From: Allorhizobium pseudoryzae
Lineage (GTDB): Bacteria > Pseudomonadota > Alphaproteobacteria > Rhizobiales > Rhizobiaceae
Length of the DNA stretch: 64,000 nucleotides
Assembly (NCBI RefSeq): GCF_011046245.1
Contig: NZ_CP049244.1
Coordinates: 620,001 to 684,000 of the forward strand
Reading direction: 5' to 3'
The notes under the pieces: generated by a model
Database searches by the model: none
What the model saw: only the letters and a program-made list of their open reading frames with translations
Told to the model about the DNA's origin: nothing
In this document: positions 1 through 8,828 of the stretch, one piece after another
Position numbering within the stretch: the first letter of the stretch is position 1
Layout of the letters: every line of letters begins with the position of its first letter
Translations under genes and position numbers: made by a program

Positions 1-1506
1 TGCCTATCGCTGGCTATGGAACTTGCGGCGCGACGGCAGCGGCGCGGCGCGCTGACGGAAGATCTGGCTTCCGAGCAGCGCGATCTGGAAGCGACGCTCG
101 CCGATCTCGATTGGCCCGTGAAAAGCGGAACGGATCTGCCGCGCCTGGTGCAAGCGGCGTCGGACCGGCTGTCGGATGTTCTGGATCGGCAGGCCCGGCA
201 GGAGGCACAGCAGAAGCGGCAGGCCGAGCTGAAGCGGGAGCTTAAGGCGCGCGAACGCGACCTGGAGGAGGCACACCAGGCGGACGAGCTTTGGCAAGCC
301 GCCTGGACGGAGGCGCTTTCCGCCACCTGGTTTGCCGAAGAACGGGAGCCATTTCCGGTTCGCGCCATTCTCGATGCGCTTGCCGACCTGCCCGCCATCT
401 TGCGCGAGCGCGACCAGATGGCGCAGCGCATCGGCCTGATGGAACGCGACATGGAGCGCTTTGCCGCCGATGTGGAACGTGTATCGGCACTGACGGGAAT
501 GGCCGCGGGCGCCTCGCCTCTGGATCTTGCCGACCAGATGGCACGGCTGAAGGCCCGCGCTGATCGCGACCGGCTCCAGCGCGAGGCGAAGGAGGCTGAG
601 CGCACGGCCCTTCACCAGGACATCGAACTTCTGAAAGCTCGGATAGCCGAACATGCCGCACGCCGGCAGGACATGGCGCGCTTCTTTGACGTCGAGACGT
701 TGGCCGAAGTCAGCCAGCGGATGGAGCAGGCGGCAGAGCGGGACCGGCAGGAACAGCGGGTGCGGGAGCTCTCGGCCCAGTTGCTGGCGATCGTTCCGGG
801 AGACGATCTCGAAACGATCAAACAGGACCTTCTCCAGCTTGATCCGGATCTCGCCGCGCAGGAGGCTGCCGAACTGACAGCGCGCATCGAGGATCTCGAC
901 CAGCGCAGCCGACAGCTGTTTGCCGATCTCACCCGCGCCAGGGACAGGCTGGCAGCGGTGGGGGGCGACGATGCGGTGGCGCGCCTGGAAGCGAAGCGCA
1001 CGACGATCCTGATCGAGATCGAGGATCTGGCCGTGCGTCATCTGAGGCTGAGAGCTGGCACGCTGGCCGCCGAACGGGCGCTTTCCATTTACCGTGAAAA
1101 ACATCGCAGCTCGATGATGCAGCGCGCCTCGCAGGCCTTTTCGCAGATCACCCGCGGCGACTATTCCGGTCTTGCCGCCCTGCCGGACCGCGACAAGGAG
1201 ATCCTGATCGGCGTCGCAAAGGATGGCGCTTCAAAACTCTCGGATGCCATGTCGACCGGCACCCGCTACCAGCTGTACCTCGCACTTCGCCTGGCTGGCT
1301 ACGAGGAATTTGCCGCCGTGCGACCGGCGGTCCCCTTCGTTGCCGACGACATCATGGAAACTTTTGACGAACTGCGCTCGGAAGAGGTGTTCCGCCTGTT
1401 CGGAGACATGGCCAAGCTCGGTCAGGTGATCTACCTCACCCATCACCGGCATCTCTGCGACATTGCAAAAGAGGTGGTGCCGGGCGTGAAGATCCATAAT
1501 CTGTGA
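1..1506 (+). CDS. YhaN-like AAA ATPase, C-terminal part (5' end outside window)
   Basis: The reading frame is open from base 1, so this is the 3' part of a longer gene; the ATG at 16 is probably internal. About 500 residues are visible. Long heptad-rich, charged stretches (residues about 20-330) look like SMC/Rad50-type coiled coil. The last 120 residues carry a signature-like region (GTRYQLYLALRLAGYEE), a Walker B-like strand (VPFVADDIME) and a terminal switch segment (VIYLTHHRHL), the layout of the YhaN ATP-binding family. Family knowledge: YhaN proteins usually pair with a YhaO/SbcD-like nuclease, likely encoded just upstream. The N-terminal Walker A cannot be seen. Role in DNA repair is inferred. 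Confidence 0.8.
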   Translation, partial: CLSLAMELAARRQRRGALTEDLASEQRDLEATLADLDWPVKSGTDLPRLVQAASDRLSDVLDRQARQEAQQKRQAELKRELKARERDLEEAHQADELWQAAWTEALSATWFAEEREPFPVRAILDALADLPAILRERDQMAQRIGLMERDMERFAADVERVSALTGMAAGASPLDLADQMARLKARADRDRLQREAKEAERTALHQDIELLKARIAEHAARRQDMARFFDVETLAEVSQRMEQAAERDRQEQRVRELSAQLLAIVPGDDLETIKQDLLQLDPDLAAQEAAELTARIEDLDQRSRQLFADLTRARDRLAAVGGDDAVARLEAKRTTILIEIEDLAVRHLRLRAGTLAAERALSIYREKHRSSMMQRASQAFSQITRGDYSGLAALPDRDKEILIGVAKDGASKLSDAMSTGTRYQLYLALRLAGYEEFAAVRPAVPFVADDIMETFDELRSEEVFRLFGDMAKLGQVIYLTHHRHLCDIAKEVVPGVKIHNL

Positions 1507-1529
1507 TGGCGGCGGTCGCCGTAGAACCC

Positions 1530-1553
1530 CGTCTGCCATCAAGCTGGCAGACG
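1530..1553. terminator. Hairpin between convergent genes
   Basis: A perfect 9-bp stem (CGTCTGCCA / TGGCAGACG) with a 6-nt loop lies between the stop of the YhaN-like gene and the stop of the GH105 gene, which converge. No T-tract follows on either strand, so it is at best a weak or bidirectional terminator. Confidence 0.4.
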
Positions 1554-1573
1554 CCACACAGCCGGCCGGCCTG

Positions 1574-2698
1574 TCAGGCCACGGCTTCCCTTCGGGCGGA
1601 TGTTGCGCGCTTTGCCAGCTCGCCTTCCGCATGGGCCATCATCAGCGGACCGACGCCCTTGATATCGTCATCGCGCAGCACCTCGGACAGATAATAGGCG
1701 GGCGTTCCATCGCGGTAATTGCCGTCGAAGCCGCCAAGTCCTGCGACGCAACAGATCTTCTGGAGCACCATGCGGCCCGAGGCGTCCGCTCCCATGGCGT
1801 TTTCCACAAGACTGGTCGCCGCGTCAGCGCCAACCTGTTGCATGGCCCCCTTGATGCCGAGCCGCGCAGCCTTCAGGAAGGCATAGGCGAACATCGCCGT
1901 CGCGGAGCTTTCCGCATAATTCCCTTTCAGCGACGGCTGGTCGATCACCTGCAGCCAGCGGCCATCCGTCGTGCGCAGGCCGGCAAGCACCGTCAGCAAA
2001 GCGGAGAAGCGTGCCGTCAGATCATCGCGCCCGGGCCCCGCCGGCAGCGTGACCACCATATCGACCATCGCCATGGCGAGCCAGCCGATGGAGCGTCCCC
2101 AGTGGGCCGGCGAAAGCCCGGTCTTCGGGTCTGCCCAGGCCTGCAGCCGCGCCTCGTCATACCCGTGACGATAGAGCCCGCTGGGAGGATCGAAGGTCAG
2201 GTTCAGGGCCGTCAGCATTTCAGCGAGCGCCTGCTCGCCAAGCTGCGGTTTTGCCGTGAGAGCGCCATACTCCAGCTTGAACGGCAGGGCCATATAGAGC
2301 CCGTCGAGCCACACCTGGTGGGGATACCGCAGCTTGTGCCAATGGGGACCCGCATTGATGCGTGGATGGGTCTGCAACTGCTTGGCCAGCAGATCGGCCG
2401 CCTTGCGATAGCGAAGATCGCCGGTCTTCGTGGCCAGATAGACGAGTGCGCGACCGGGCAGCACGTTGTCGATATTGTACTCGGTCATTGTATAGCCGGC
2501 GAGATTCCCGTCCGCATCCACCTGCCCGTCCACCAGCCGGGTCAGATGGCGCCACCAGCGATCTTCACCCGTCGCTTCGTGAAGCGCGATCAGGCCGCGA
2601 TAGAGGCAGCCATCCTCGTAGCACCAGCTCCCGCCCTTGTAATAGCTGTAGTCCCGCGCGTAGGCGTCGAAATAATCGGTGAGGCTCGTCGTGGTCAT
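1574..2698 (-). CDS. Unsaturated rhamnogalacturonyl/galacturonyl hydrolase, GH105 (GH88-like)
   Basis: A 374-residue protein with no signal peptide, matching the (alpha/alpha)6-barrel GH105/GH88 family (YteR type). Family members hydrolyse the unsaturated uronic acid at the non-reducing end of pectin oligosaccharides in the cytoplasm. The start KGGSWCYEDGCLYRGL, the NIDNV block (Asp77) and WLDGLYM (Asp132, proposed catalytic Asp) are visible. The ATG overlaps the stop of the upstream GH28 gene by 4 bp (ATGA), so the two are translationally coupled. It is the last gene of an operon that begins with the permease at 8470. Whether it prefers rhamnogalacturonan or polygalacturonan products cannot be told. 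Confidence 0.87.
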   Translation of the reverse strand: MTTTSLTDYFDAYARDYSYYKGGSWCYEDGCLYRGLIALHEATGEDRWWRHLTRLVDGQVDADGNLAGYTMTEYNIDNVLPGRALVYLATKTGDLRYRKAADLLAKQLQTHPRINAGPHWHKLRYPHQVWLDGLYMALPFKLEYGALTAKPQLGEQALAEMLTALNLTFDPPSGLYRHGYDEARLQAWADPKTGLSPAHWGRSIGWLAMAMVDMVVTLPAGPGRDDLTARFSALLTVLAGLRTTDGRWLQVIDQPSLKGNYAESSATAMFAYAFLKAARLGIKGAMQQVGADAATSLVENAMGADASGRMVLQKICCVAGLGGFDGNYRDGTPAYYLSEVLRDDDIKGVGPLMMAHAEGELAKRATSARREAVA

Positions 2699-4206
2699 AC
2701 AGCAATACTCTGGGTGGCATGGGAAAGGTGAACGCCGGTGCGGCGGTCAAAGCCCGCGTTCTCGGCAATGATTCCGGCATGGCGCATCGGCTCGAAACCG
2801 CAGGCCATGTCCGGCACATCCGGCGGAGCATCCGGATCGAAACTGACCCGGTAGTTTTCGATGGTGATGCCGGTAATCGGCGCTTCGGGCAGGCCGTAGA
2901 AAGCGGCGGCGGCAACGCCGACATTGTTCGCCACGACGTCCCGGATCGTGATGCCGGAGATCTCAGGCGTTGCGTTGGTCACCGGCAGCGCCTGGCGCGA
3001 CTGCACGTAGTCGGAGCGGCCATCGGCATCGCAGAAATAGAAGCTGTTGATGACGAGCGGCGTCGCAACGCGGTCCATGCGGCAGCCTTCCAGCAGGATG
3101 CGCTCCACCCGTCCGCCACGGCCACGGCGGGTCTTGACGCGCAGTCCGCGGTCCGTCTCGCTGAGTTCGCAGCGGCGCACCGTCACGTCGCGCACGCATC
3201 CGCTCATCTCGCTGCCGATGACGACGCCGCCATGGCCGCGCTCCATCCGGCAGTTTTCGACCGTGATCCGTTCGCAGGGCTGGTCCAGTCCGCCCTTCGG
3301 GTCCCGCTTGCCCGCCTTGATGGCGATGCAGTCATCTCCGACGGAAAAATGGATGCCGGCCAGAAGCACGTCGCGGCAACACTCGGGGTTCAAGCCATCG
3401 GTGTTGGGAGAATGGGGATCGTTCTGAATTGTCAGATCGGCGGCCAGTACATTGCTGCAGAACACCGGATGAATGGTCCAGGAGGGAGAATTACGCACCG
3501 TCAGGCCCGTCAGGGAAACGGTGTCACCATGCGAAAGGAACAGGGTGCGCGGGCGCCTTGCGTCATCGCGCGTCTCCTTGGGCCAGGTCCACCAGTCGCC
3601 GCGGTCGCCGCCACCGTCGATCGTGCCGGCACCGGTGATGGCGAGGTTGCGGCAATTAAGCGCGGTGATCAGGCTCGCAAAGCAGGATTCGGCCACGCCT
3701 TCCCAGGTGCCGAGCACCCGACCATCAACATGGCGCGCCGGCAGGATGGGATAGTGCGAGCGATCCGCATGGCCGGCCAGCTCGGCGCCTTCCTCCAGCA
3801 GCAGAACCATGTCGCTCTTCAGGAAGATCGGCCCACTGCGAAACACGCCCTGCGGGATCTTCAGCGTGCCGTGCGGCGGCAGTTGCTCGATGGCCGCCTG
3901 GATGGCCGCGGCGTTGTCGTCCGCCTCAGGCGAGGCTCCATAGTCGGTAATGTCAATCAGAACGCTTTCGGTCTTGGTCGAGAAGACGAGCCGCTCATCC
4001 CCAATGTCCAGCACATATCGCGTCTTTGGCTGCAGTCCGTGCAGGGTCATCACGACCTTGTTGGTCTCGCCATCGGCAACCACGCCACCATCCTGCGTGG
4101 AGAGCGTCCAGCCGGTCGTCTCTTTCAGGGAAAAACAGCTCTGATCCGCATCGAAACTGACGCTGGCGGTCCGGCTGGTCGCAGCCAGAAGCGCAAGGGT
4201 TGGCAT
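2695..4206 (-). CDS. Polygalacturonase, GH28, probably cytoplasmic exo-acting
   Basis: A 503-residue GH28 protein that hydrolyses alpha-1,4 galacturonide links. A short N-terminal fibronectin-like segment (about 10-80) precedes the right-handed beta-helix. All four GH28 signatures are present: NTDG (268-271), GDD (290-292), GHGG (324-327) and RVK (356-358). The ATG at 4206 is preferred over the TTG at 4236 or ATG at 4224 because AAGGAAG lies 6 nt before it. No convincing secretion signal is seen, so it probably acts on imported oligogalacturonides. It follows the binding-protein gene across a GC-rich hairpin and overlaps the GH105 gene by 4 bp. Confidence 0.88.
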   Translation of the reverse strand: MPTLALLAATSRTASVSFDADQSCFSLKETTGWTLSTQDGGVVADGETNKVVMTLHGLQPKTRYVLDIGDERLVFSTKTESVLIDITDYGASPEADDNAAAIQAAIEQLPPHGTLKIPQGVFRSGPIFLKSDMVLLLEEGAELAGHADRSHYPILPARHVDGRVLGTWEGVAESCFASLITALNCRNLAITGAGTIDGGGDRGDWWTWPKETRDDARRPRTLFLSHGDTVSLTGLTVRNSPSWTIHPVFCSNVLAADLTIQNDPHSPNTDGLNPECCRDVLLAGIHFSVGDDCIAIKAGKRDPKGGLDQPCERITVENCRMERGHGGVVIGSEMSGCVRDVTVRRCELSETDRGLRVKTRRGRGGRVERILLEGCRMDRVATPLVINSFYFCDADGRSDYVQSRQALPVTNATPEISGITIRDVVANNVGVAAAAFYGLPEAPITGITIENYRVSFDPDAPPDVPDMACGFEPMRHAGIIAENAGFDRRTGVHLSHATQSIAV

Positions 4207-4236
4207 TCCAAACTTCCTTGTCATGGGGCAGGACAA

Positions 4237-4264
4237 GCAGCCCCCGGCATGATCCGGGGGCTGC
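4237..4264 (-). terminator. GC-rich intercistronic hairpin after the binding-protein gene
   Basis: A perfect 11-bp stem (GCAGCCCCCGG / CCGGGGGCTGC) with a 6-nt loop sits directly after the binding-protein stop and before the GH28 gene. There is no T-tract. Such hairpins often protect or partly terminate the message of highly expressed binding proteins, so this is more likely an attenuator or mRNA stabiliser than a full terminator. Confidence 0.5.
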
Positions 4265-4273
4265 CAGTGGTCA

Positions 4274-5533
4274 TCAGAACTTCTTCAGGACGTCGTTCAC
4301 GCCATCGATGATCTGCTCGGCGGCTTCCTTGGAATCGAGCTGCTCGTAGGCATATTCCTCCAGCGTATCGAGGAAGACGGCGCGGATTTCCGGGTGCTCG
4401 TTGAGCGGTGACACCGTTGGGCCCGTGGCCTTCATGATGATGTCGTGCGCCGCCACGATCTGCGGTTCGATCTTACCGGCATCGGTCAGCATCTTCGCTG
4501 CGATCTTGCTGGCCGGCAGGCCGCGCGAGGTACCAAGTGCGGTGATGCCTTCCGGCTCGTTCAGCAGGCAGTTGACGATCTGGGCGGCGGCTTCCGGGTT
4601 TTTCGAGCGTTTGGAGATCGAGAACACCATGGACGGCTTGCGGTAGACCCCTTCCGTCTTGGCATCGGCATTCTTCAGGATGCCGACCGGCTGCAGAACC
4701 TGACCCTTCAGCGGATCGGCATATTTGGAGAAGGTCGAATCCCATTCATAGGAGCCCGAGATGCGGCCATCCGCCCATTTCGGGCTTTCGAAGAGATTGA
4801 GGTTACCCTCCGCCGCATTGTCCTTCTGCGACACGACGACGCCTTCGCTGACCATCTTGCCGTAGAAATCGATCGCCTTGGCGAGCTCTTCCTGCGTCCA
4901 GGCCACCTTTTTGGTTGCCGGATCGACCAGATCCTTGCCGGTGTTCTGCGTGGCATAGAGCGAGATCAGCAGCACCGCCGTCTCCTTGACTGCATTCATC
5001 GGATAGGCGTCAGGACCGGCCTTCGCCTTCAGCTGCTTGGCGGCGGCGAACAGTTCGTCCCAGGTTGTCGGAATGGCGACACCGGCCTTGTCCAGCGCGG
5101 TCTTGTTGAACATGAAGACGCGGCCGGTGGTGGAGACGGAAAGCCCGTTCAGCTTGCCGTTCATCGAGCCGGCCGCCAGTTCCTCCGGTGCCCACTGGCT
5201 GAGATCGATGATCTTGCTGTACTGGTTGAGATCGGCAAAACCGTCACCCTTGATCGAGAAGAGCGGCAGCCACGGCCAGTTGATCTGCATGATGTCGGCT
5301 TCGGTGCCGCCGGCGATCTGGGTCGTCACCTTTTCGAGATGGCCGTCCCAGCCGGTGAATTCGGCCGCGATCGTATGGCCGTGCTTTTCGCCGCAGGCCT
5401 TCAGCGCCGCTTGCGTTGCCTTGTGGCGGCTGTCACCACCCCACCAGGACATGCGCAGATCGGCGGCGGCCGCCGTTTGTGTGAGACTGGTCGCAGCGAG
5501 TGCCGTCGCCAGGAAAAGCTTCGTCAAAGTCAT
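4274..5533 (-). CDS. ABC transporter sugar-binding protein (pectic oligosaccharides)
   Basis: A 419-residue periplasmic family 1 solute-binding protein (CUT1/MalE-like). The signal peptide runs to about residue 23 (MTLTKLFLATALAATSLTQT followed by AAA). The ATG at 5533 is chosen over 5551 because GGGAGGA lies 6 nt upstream and the signal peptide starts there. Internal features such as the MSWWGGDSRH start of the mature chain and the NEPEG block near the C terminus fit the family. It lies between the ATPase gene and GH28. The operon enzymes point to oligogalacturonides as ligand, as in TogB systems; the ligand is inferred from context. Confidence 0.85.
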   Translation of the reverse strand: MTLTKLFLATALAATSLTQTAAAADLRMSWWGGDSRHKATQAALKACGEKHGHTIAAEFTGWDGHLEKVTTQIAGGTEADIMQINWPWLPLFSIKGDGFADLNQYSKIIDLSQWAPEELAAGSMNGKLNGLSVSTTGRVFMFNKTALDKAGVAIPTTWDELFAAAKQLKAKAGPDAYPMNAVKETAVLLISLYATQNTGKDLVDPATKKVAWTQEELAKAIDFYGKMVSEGVVVSQKDNAAEGNLNLFESPKWADGRISGSYEWDSTFSKYADPLKGQVLQPVGILKNADAKTEGVYRKPSMVFSISKRSKNPEAAAQIVNCLLNEPEGITALGTSRGLPASKIAAKMLTDAGKIEPQIVAAHDIIMKATGPTVSPLNEHPEIRAVFLDTLEEYAYEQLDSKEAAEQIIDGVNDVLKKF

Positions 5534-5553
5534 GTCATTCCTCCCGAACATGC

Positions 5554-6669
5554 TTAGTGGATATCGGCCAGGGAGACGTTCTCCCCGGTTTTCCGGTCGA
5601 AGAGATGCGCCGTCTCCTGGCTCGGGGCCAGGCGGACGACATCCCCGTTGATCTTGCTGCGGTCGTACTGCGTGGCAGACACCACCACGATCATCTGCTG
5701 CCCCTCGACATTGACGTAGAGGTAGACCTCATGGCCCATGAACTCGACATGCGAGACACGGCCAGCGAGAGCATTCGGCTCTTCGGCACCGACCAGGGTG
5801 AAGTGCTGCGGGCGAACACCGAAGGTGAGCGCCGACGCGATCGTCGGGCTCAATCGGTTCAATATCGCCGGTTCCAACGTCAGGCTTTGCGAGCCGATCG
5901 TCAGCGTGCTGCCGGAGAGGTTCGCATCCACGAGGTTCATTTCCGGGCTGCCGATGAAACCCGCGACAAAGGCATTGGCGGGGCGGTTGTAGAGCGTCAC
6001 CGGATCGGCCACCTGCATGATGCGGCCTTCCTTCATCACGCAGATCCGGTCGCCCATGGTCATGGCTTCCGTCTGGTCGTGTGTGACGTAGACGACGGTG
6101 GACTGCAGGCCATCGGCCTTCAACTGCTTGTGCAGATCGGTGATGCGCACGCGCATCGAGGCACGCAGCTTGGCATCGAGGTTCGACAGGGGTTCGTCGA
6201 AGAGGAAGACCTGCGGCTTCTTGATCAGTGCTCGGCCGACGGCCACGCGCTGCGCCTGGCCACCGGAAAGCTGCTTCGGCAGTCGCTCAAGGTAATCGCC
6301 GATCTCCAGGATGTTGGAGACGTCGCGGGTCGCCTGCTCGATTTCGTCCGTGGGTCGGCGCTTCAGGCGAAGTCCGAAGGAGAGGTTCTTGCGCACCTTC
6401 ATATGCGGATAAAGCGCATAGTTCTGGAACACCATGGCAATGCCGCGCTCGCCGGGCGCCCTGTCGTTGACGAGGTCGTCGCCGATGCGGATCTCGCCGC
6501 CGGTGACGCGTTCCAAACCGGCAATCATGCGCAGCGTCGTGGATTTTGCACATCCGGACGGGCCGACGAGCACCATGAACTCGCCATCGGCGACTTCGAG
6601 GTTGATCCCGTGCACGGCCCTGAAGCCGGCATAGTCTTTTTCGAGGTTTCTAAGCTGCAGACGAGCCAT
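5554..6669 (-). CDS. CUT1 ABC transporter ATPase (UgpC/MsmK type)
   Basis: A 371-residue ATPase that would energise the two permeases encoded just upstream. Visible motifs are Walker A GPSGCAKST (about 37-45; the Gly before Lys is Ala), LSGGQ signature (about 133-137), Walker B LFDEP, D-loop SNLDAKL and a C-terminal TOBE domain (about 240-360). The GCAKS variant also occurs in related rhizobial transporters as far as I recall, so it is not taken as a loss of function. The gene follows the MalG-like permease with a 3-bp gap and precedes the binding-protein gene by about 20 bp. Confidence 0.9.
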   Translation of the reverse strand: MARLQLRNLEKDYAGFRAVHGINLEVADGEFMVLVGPSGCAKSTTLRMIAGLERVTGGEIRIGDDLVNDRAPGERGIAMVFQNYALYPHMKVRKNLSFGLRLKRRPTDEIEQATRDVSNILEIGDYLERLPKQLSGGQAQRVAVGRALIKKPQVFLFDEPLSNLDAKLRASMRVRITDLHKQLKADGLQSTVVYVTHDQTEAMTMGDRICVMKEGRIMQVADPVTLYNRPANAFVAGFIGSPEMNLVDANLSGSTLTIGSQSLTLEPAILNRLSPTIASALTFGVRPQHFTLVGAEEPNALAGRVSHVEFMGHEVYLYVNVEGQQMIVVVSATQYDRSKINGDVVRLAPSQETAHLFDRKTGENVSLADIH

Positions 6670-6672
6670 GAC

Positions 6673-7581
6673 TTATCCTTTCACGCCACCGGCGGAGATG
6701 CCTTCGATGAAGTATTTCTGGGCTACGAAGAACACGATCAGCGCCGGCATGATGGTGAGCACCGACATGGCGAGGATCCGGTTCCACTCGAAGGCTTCGG
6801 TGGTATCGATGGAGAGTTTCAGCGCCAGCGACACGGGGAACTTGTCGACCGACGAGATGTAGATGAGCGGTCCGAGGAAGTCGTTCATGGTCCACATGAA
6901 CTGGAAGAGGCAGACCGAGATGAGCGCCGGGATGAGCAGCGGCACGACGATGAAGATCAGCACCTGCCAGGTGTTGGCGCCATCGACGCGAGCCGCCTCC
7001 TCCATGTCGCGCGGGATGGCGCGCAGGAACTGTACGAGCATGAAGACGAAGAAGGCATCGCCCGCCAGGGCCGACGGCACCCAGAGCGGCAGGAACGTAT
7101 CCAGCCAGCCGAGATCGCGAAACAGCAGGTATTGCGGAATGCGGGTGACCACATTCGGCAGAAGCAGGGTGGCGATCAGCGAGGCAAACAGGATCTTCTT
7201 GCCCGGAAATTCGAAGCGGGCGAACCCATAGGCCACCGCCGTGCAGGAGATTGCGGTGCCGATGATCTTCGGCACGACGATCAGGAAGGTGTTCCAGAAG
7301 AAATGTCCGAACGTGTAGGGCGTCGAGGTCTTCCAGCCGTTGACATAGCCGGAGGTGGTCGGCTCCTGCGGGATGAAGCCGGCGCCGGCGAAGATTTCCG
7401 AGTTCGGCTTGAACGAGGCACCGATCAGCCAGATCAGCGGGTAGAGCATCAGGAGGCCGACGAGCGTCAGCACGCCGTAGCGCAGGATCATGCTGACCGT
7501 ATGGCGACGGCGCTGTGCCTTCAGGATGCGATCGGCCTCCTGGTCGGCGGCCAGATTTGGGGAAAGAACGTGATCGGCCAT
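6673..7581 (-). CDS. CUT1 ABC permease, MalG-like
   Basis: A 302-residue inner-membrane permease with six predicted membrane segments and the cytoplasmic EAA loop (EEAARVDGANTWQVLIF), which docks onto the ATPase. The start at 7581 is chosen because GAGGAG lies 8 nt upstream and the protein then begins MADHVLSPNL; an upstream extension to 7695 is proline/serine-rich and overlaps the preceding permease. It forms the channel together with the MalF-like partner. The C terminus (IEGISAGGVKG) is typical of the MalG class. Confidence 0.88.
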   Translation of the reverse strand: MADHVLSPNLAADQEADRILKAQRRRHTVSMILRYGVLTLVGLLMLYPLIWLIGASFKPNSEIFAGAGFIPQEPTTSGYVNGWKTSTPYTFGHFFWNTFLIVVPKIIGTAISCTAVAYGFARFEFPGKKILFASLIATLLLPNVVTRIPQYLLFRDLGWLDTFLPLWVPSALAGDAFFVFMLVQFLRAIPRDMEEAARVDGANTWQVLIFIVVPLLIPALISVCLFQFMWTMNDFLGPLIYISSVDKFPVSLALKLSIDTTEAFEWNRILAMSVLTIMPALIVFFVAQKYFIEGISAGGVKG

Positions 7582-7585
7582 GGGA

Positions 7586-8470
7586 TTAGCTCCTCTTGTC
7601 GCCGGCGTAATAGACCCAGTGGCGCGAGGACCAGAAGGCAATGACGGTGAGCACCATGATGATGACGAAGAGGACCCAGGCAATGGCCGAGGCATAGCCC
7701 ATGTCGAAGCGCTTGAAGGCCTCCTCGTAGATGTAGAGCGGCAGGAGATAGGTGGATTTCAGCGGTCCGCCCTGGGTGATGATGTAGGGGCCGTTGAACT
7801 CCTGGAAGGCCTGGACCATCTGCATGATCAGGTTGAAGAAGATGACCGGCGTGATCAGCGGCATGGTGATGTGCCAGAAGGTCGAAAACTTGCCGGCGCC
7901 GTCGATCGAGGCCGCCTCGTAGAGCGACTTGTCGATGCTCTGCAGCGCCGCCAGGAAGATCACCATGGCCGAACCGAACTGCCACAGGCGCAAAAGCGTG
8001 ATGGTGAAGAGCGCGTTGGTGGGATCGCCGAACCAGTTCACCGGTTCCAGGCCGATACCCTGCAGCGCCATGTTGACGATGCCGACATCGGCGAAGAGAT
8101 AACGCCACATGACCGCGATCGCGATCGAGCCGCCGAGGATCGAGGGAACGTAGAAGGCGGTGCGGAAGAAATTGATGAACTTCAGCTTGTAGTTCAGGAT
8201 GACGGCGATGAAGAGCGCAAAGGCGAGCTTCAGCGGCACGGTCGTGAACACATAGACCAGGGTGACCCACAGCGACTTGCGGAAGGTGCGGTCGCCGGTG
8301 AACAGCTTCCAGTAATTGTCGAGGCCGGTGAAGACCGGGGCGCTCATCAGGTTGTAATCGGTGAAGCTCAGGTAGAAGGACGCGGCAAACGGCAGCGCCG
8401 TGAACACCATGAGCCCGAGGATATAGGGCGACAGATAGATGAGCCCGAGGAAGCGGTTGTCTCCGCTCAT
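7586..8470 (-). CDS. CUT1 ABC permease, MalF-like
   Basis: A 294-residue permease and first gene of the pectin operon. Hydrophobic segments start at LIYLSPYILGLMVF and the EAA loop is EAASIDGAGKFSTFWHI (about 190-206). A GGAG lies 7 nt before the ATG. It is 4 bp from the downstream MalG-like gene, so the pair is co-translated. The 358-bp region upstream separates it from the divergent AraC gene and must hold the operon promoter. Confidence 0.88.
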   Translation of the reverse strand: MSGDNRFLGLIYLSPYILGLMVFTALPFAASFYLSFTDYNLMSAPVFTGLDNYWKLFTGDRTFRKSLWVTLVYVFTTVPLKLAFALFIAVILNYKLKFINFFRTAFYVPSILGGSIAIAVMWRYLFADVGIVNMALQGIGLEPVNWFGDPTNALFTITLLRLWQFGSAMVIFLAALQSIDKSLYEAASIDGAGKFSTFWHITMPLITPVIFFNLIMQMVQAFQEFNGPYIITQGGPLKSTYLLPLYIYEEAFKRFDMGYASAIAWVLFVIIMVLTVIAFWSSRHWVYYAGDKRS

Positions 8471-8828
8471 GCGGCAACTCCATTGTGATCATGCAGCGGA
8501 CGGGACAGAGATGCATTCATCCGGAGCATGTCATACATATTTGGGTGATGATCGGCGCCGTGCACACACGAGGGATGCGCACTTAACGACATTGACGCCG
8601 CAATCGCGGGTCGTGATCTCAGGGCCGCCGCAGCCGATTTCAGGATTTCCGATTTGTGCATCTTGGTATCGCGGCAAAGCCGGCAGGTAGACACGTTCGT
8701 GCATCGCCTCCACCCAGCTTTGCCTTGCTCCTCCCATTGAACAGGCGATGGAGCTGGTGTTTTCCATCGTTGCGGGCTACTATCTTCCGCAGTCGAGGAG
8801 AAGAGAATAGAGGCTTCCGGACAAAAAG
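8471..8828. promoter_or_regulatory. Divergent promoter region between pectin operon and AraC gene
   Basis: A 358-bp stretch with no credible gene on either strand. It must contain the promoters for the leftward transport/hydrolase operon and the rightward AraC regulator. It is locally A/T-richer near 8525-8545 (CATACATATTTGG), a plausible promoter core, but no repeat convincing enough to be called an operator was found. Confidence 0.5.

Noticed and set aside
2719..4311. Plus-strand ORF of 530 codons opposite GH28
   Set aside because: Antisense frame of GH28, which has all four catalytic motifs on the minus strand.
6500..6580. Walker A variant (GCAKS) in the first ABC ATPase as loss of function
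   Set aside because: All other nucleotide-binding motifs are intact and I recall the same variant in related rhizobial ATPases.
5500..7644. Plus-strand ORF of 714 codons opposite the ABC ATPase and permease
   Set aside because: Arg/Asp/His-rich antisense shadow of two clear genes; no family resemblance and no ribosome-binding site.
8531..8767. Minus-strand 78-codon ORF between the permease and AraC genes
   Set aside because: No ribosome-binding site, no hydrophobic or domain pattern; region is better explained as promoter.
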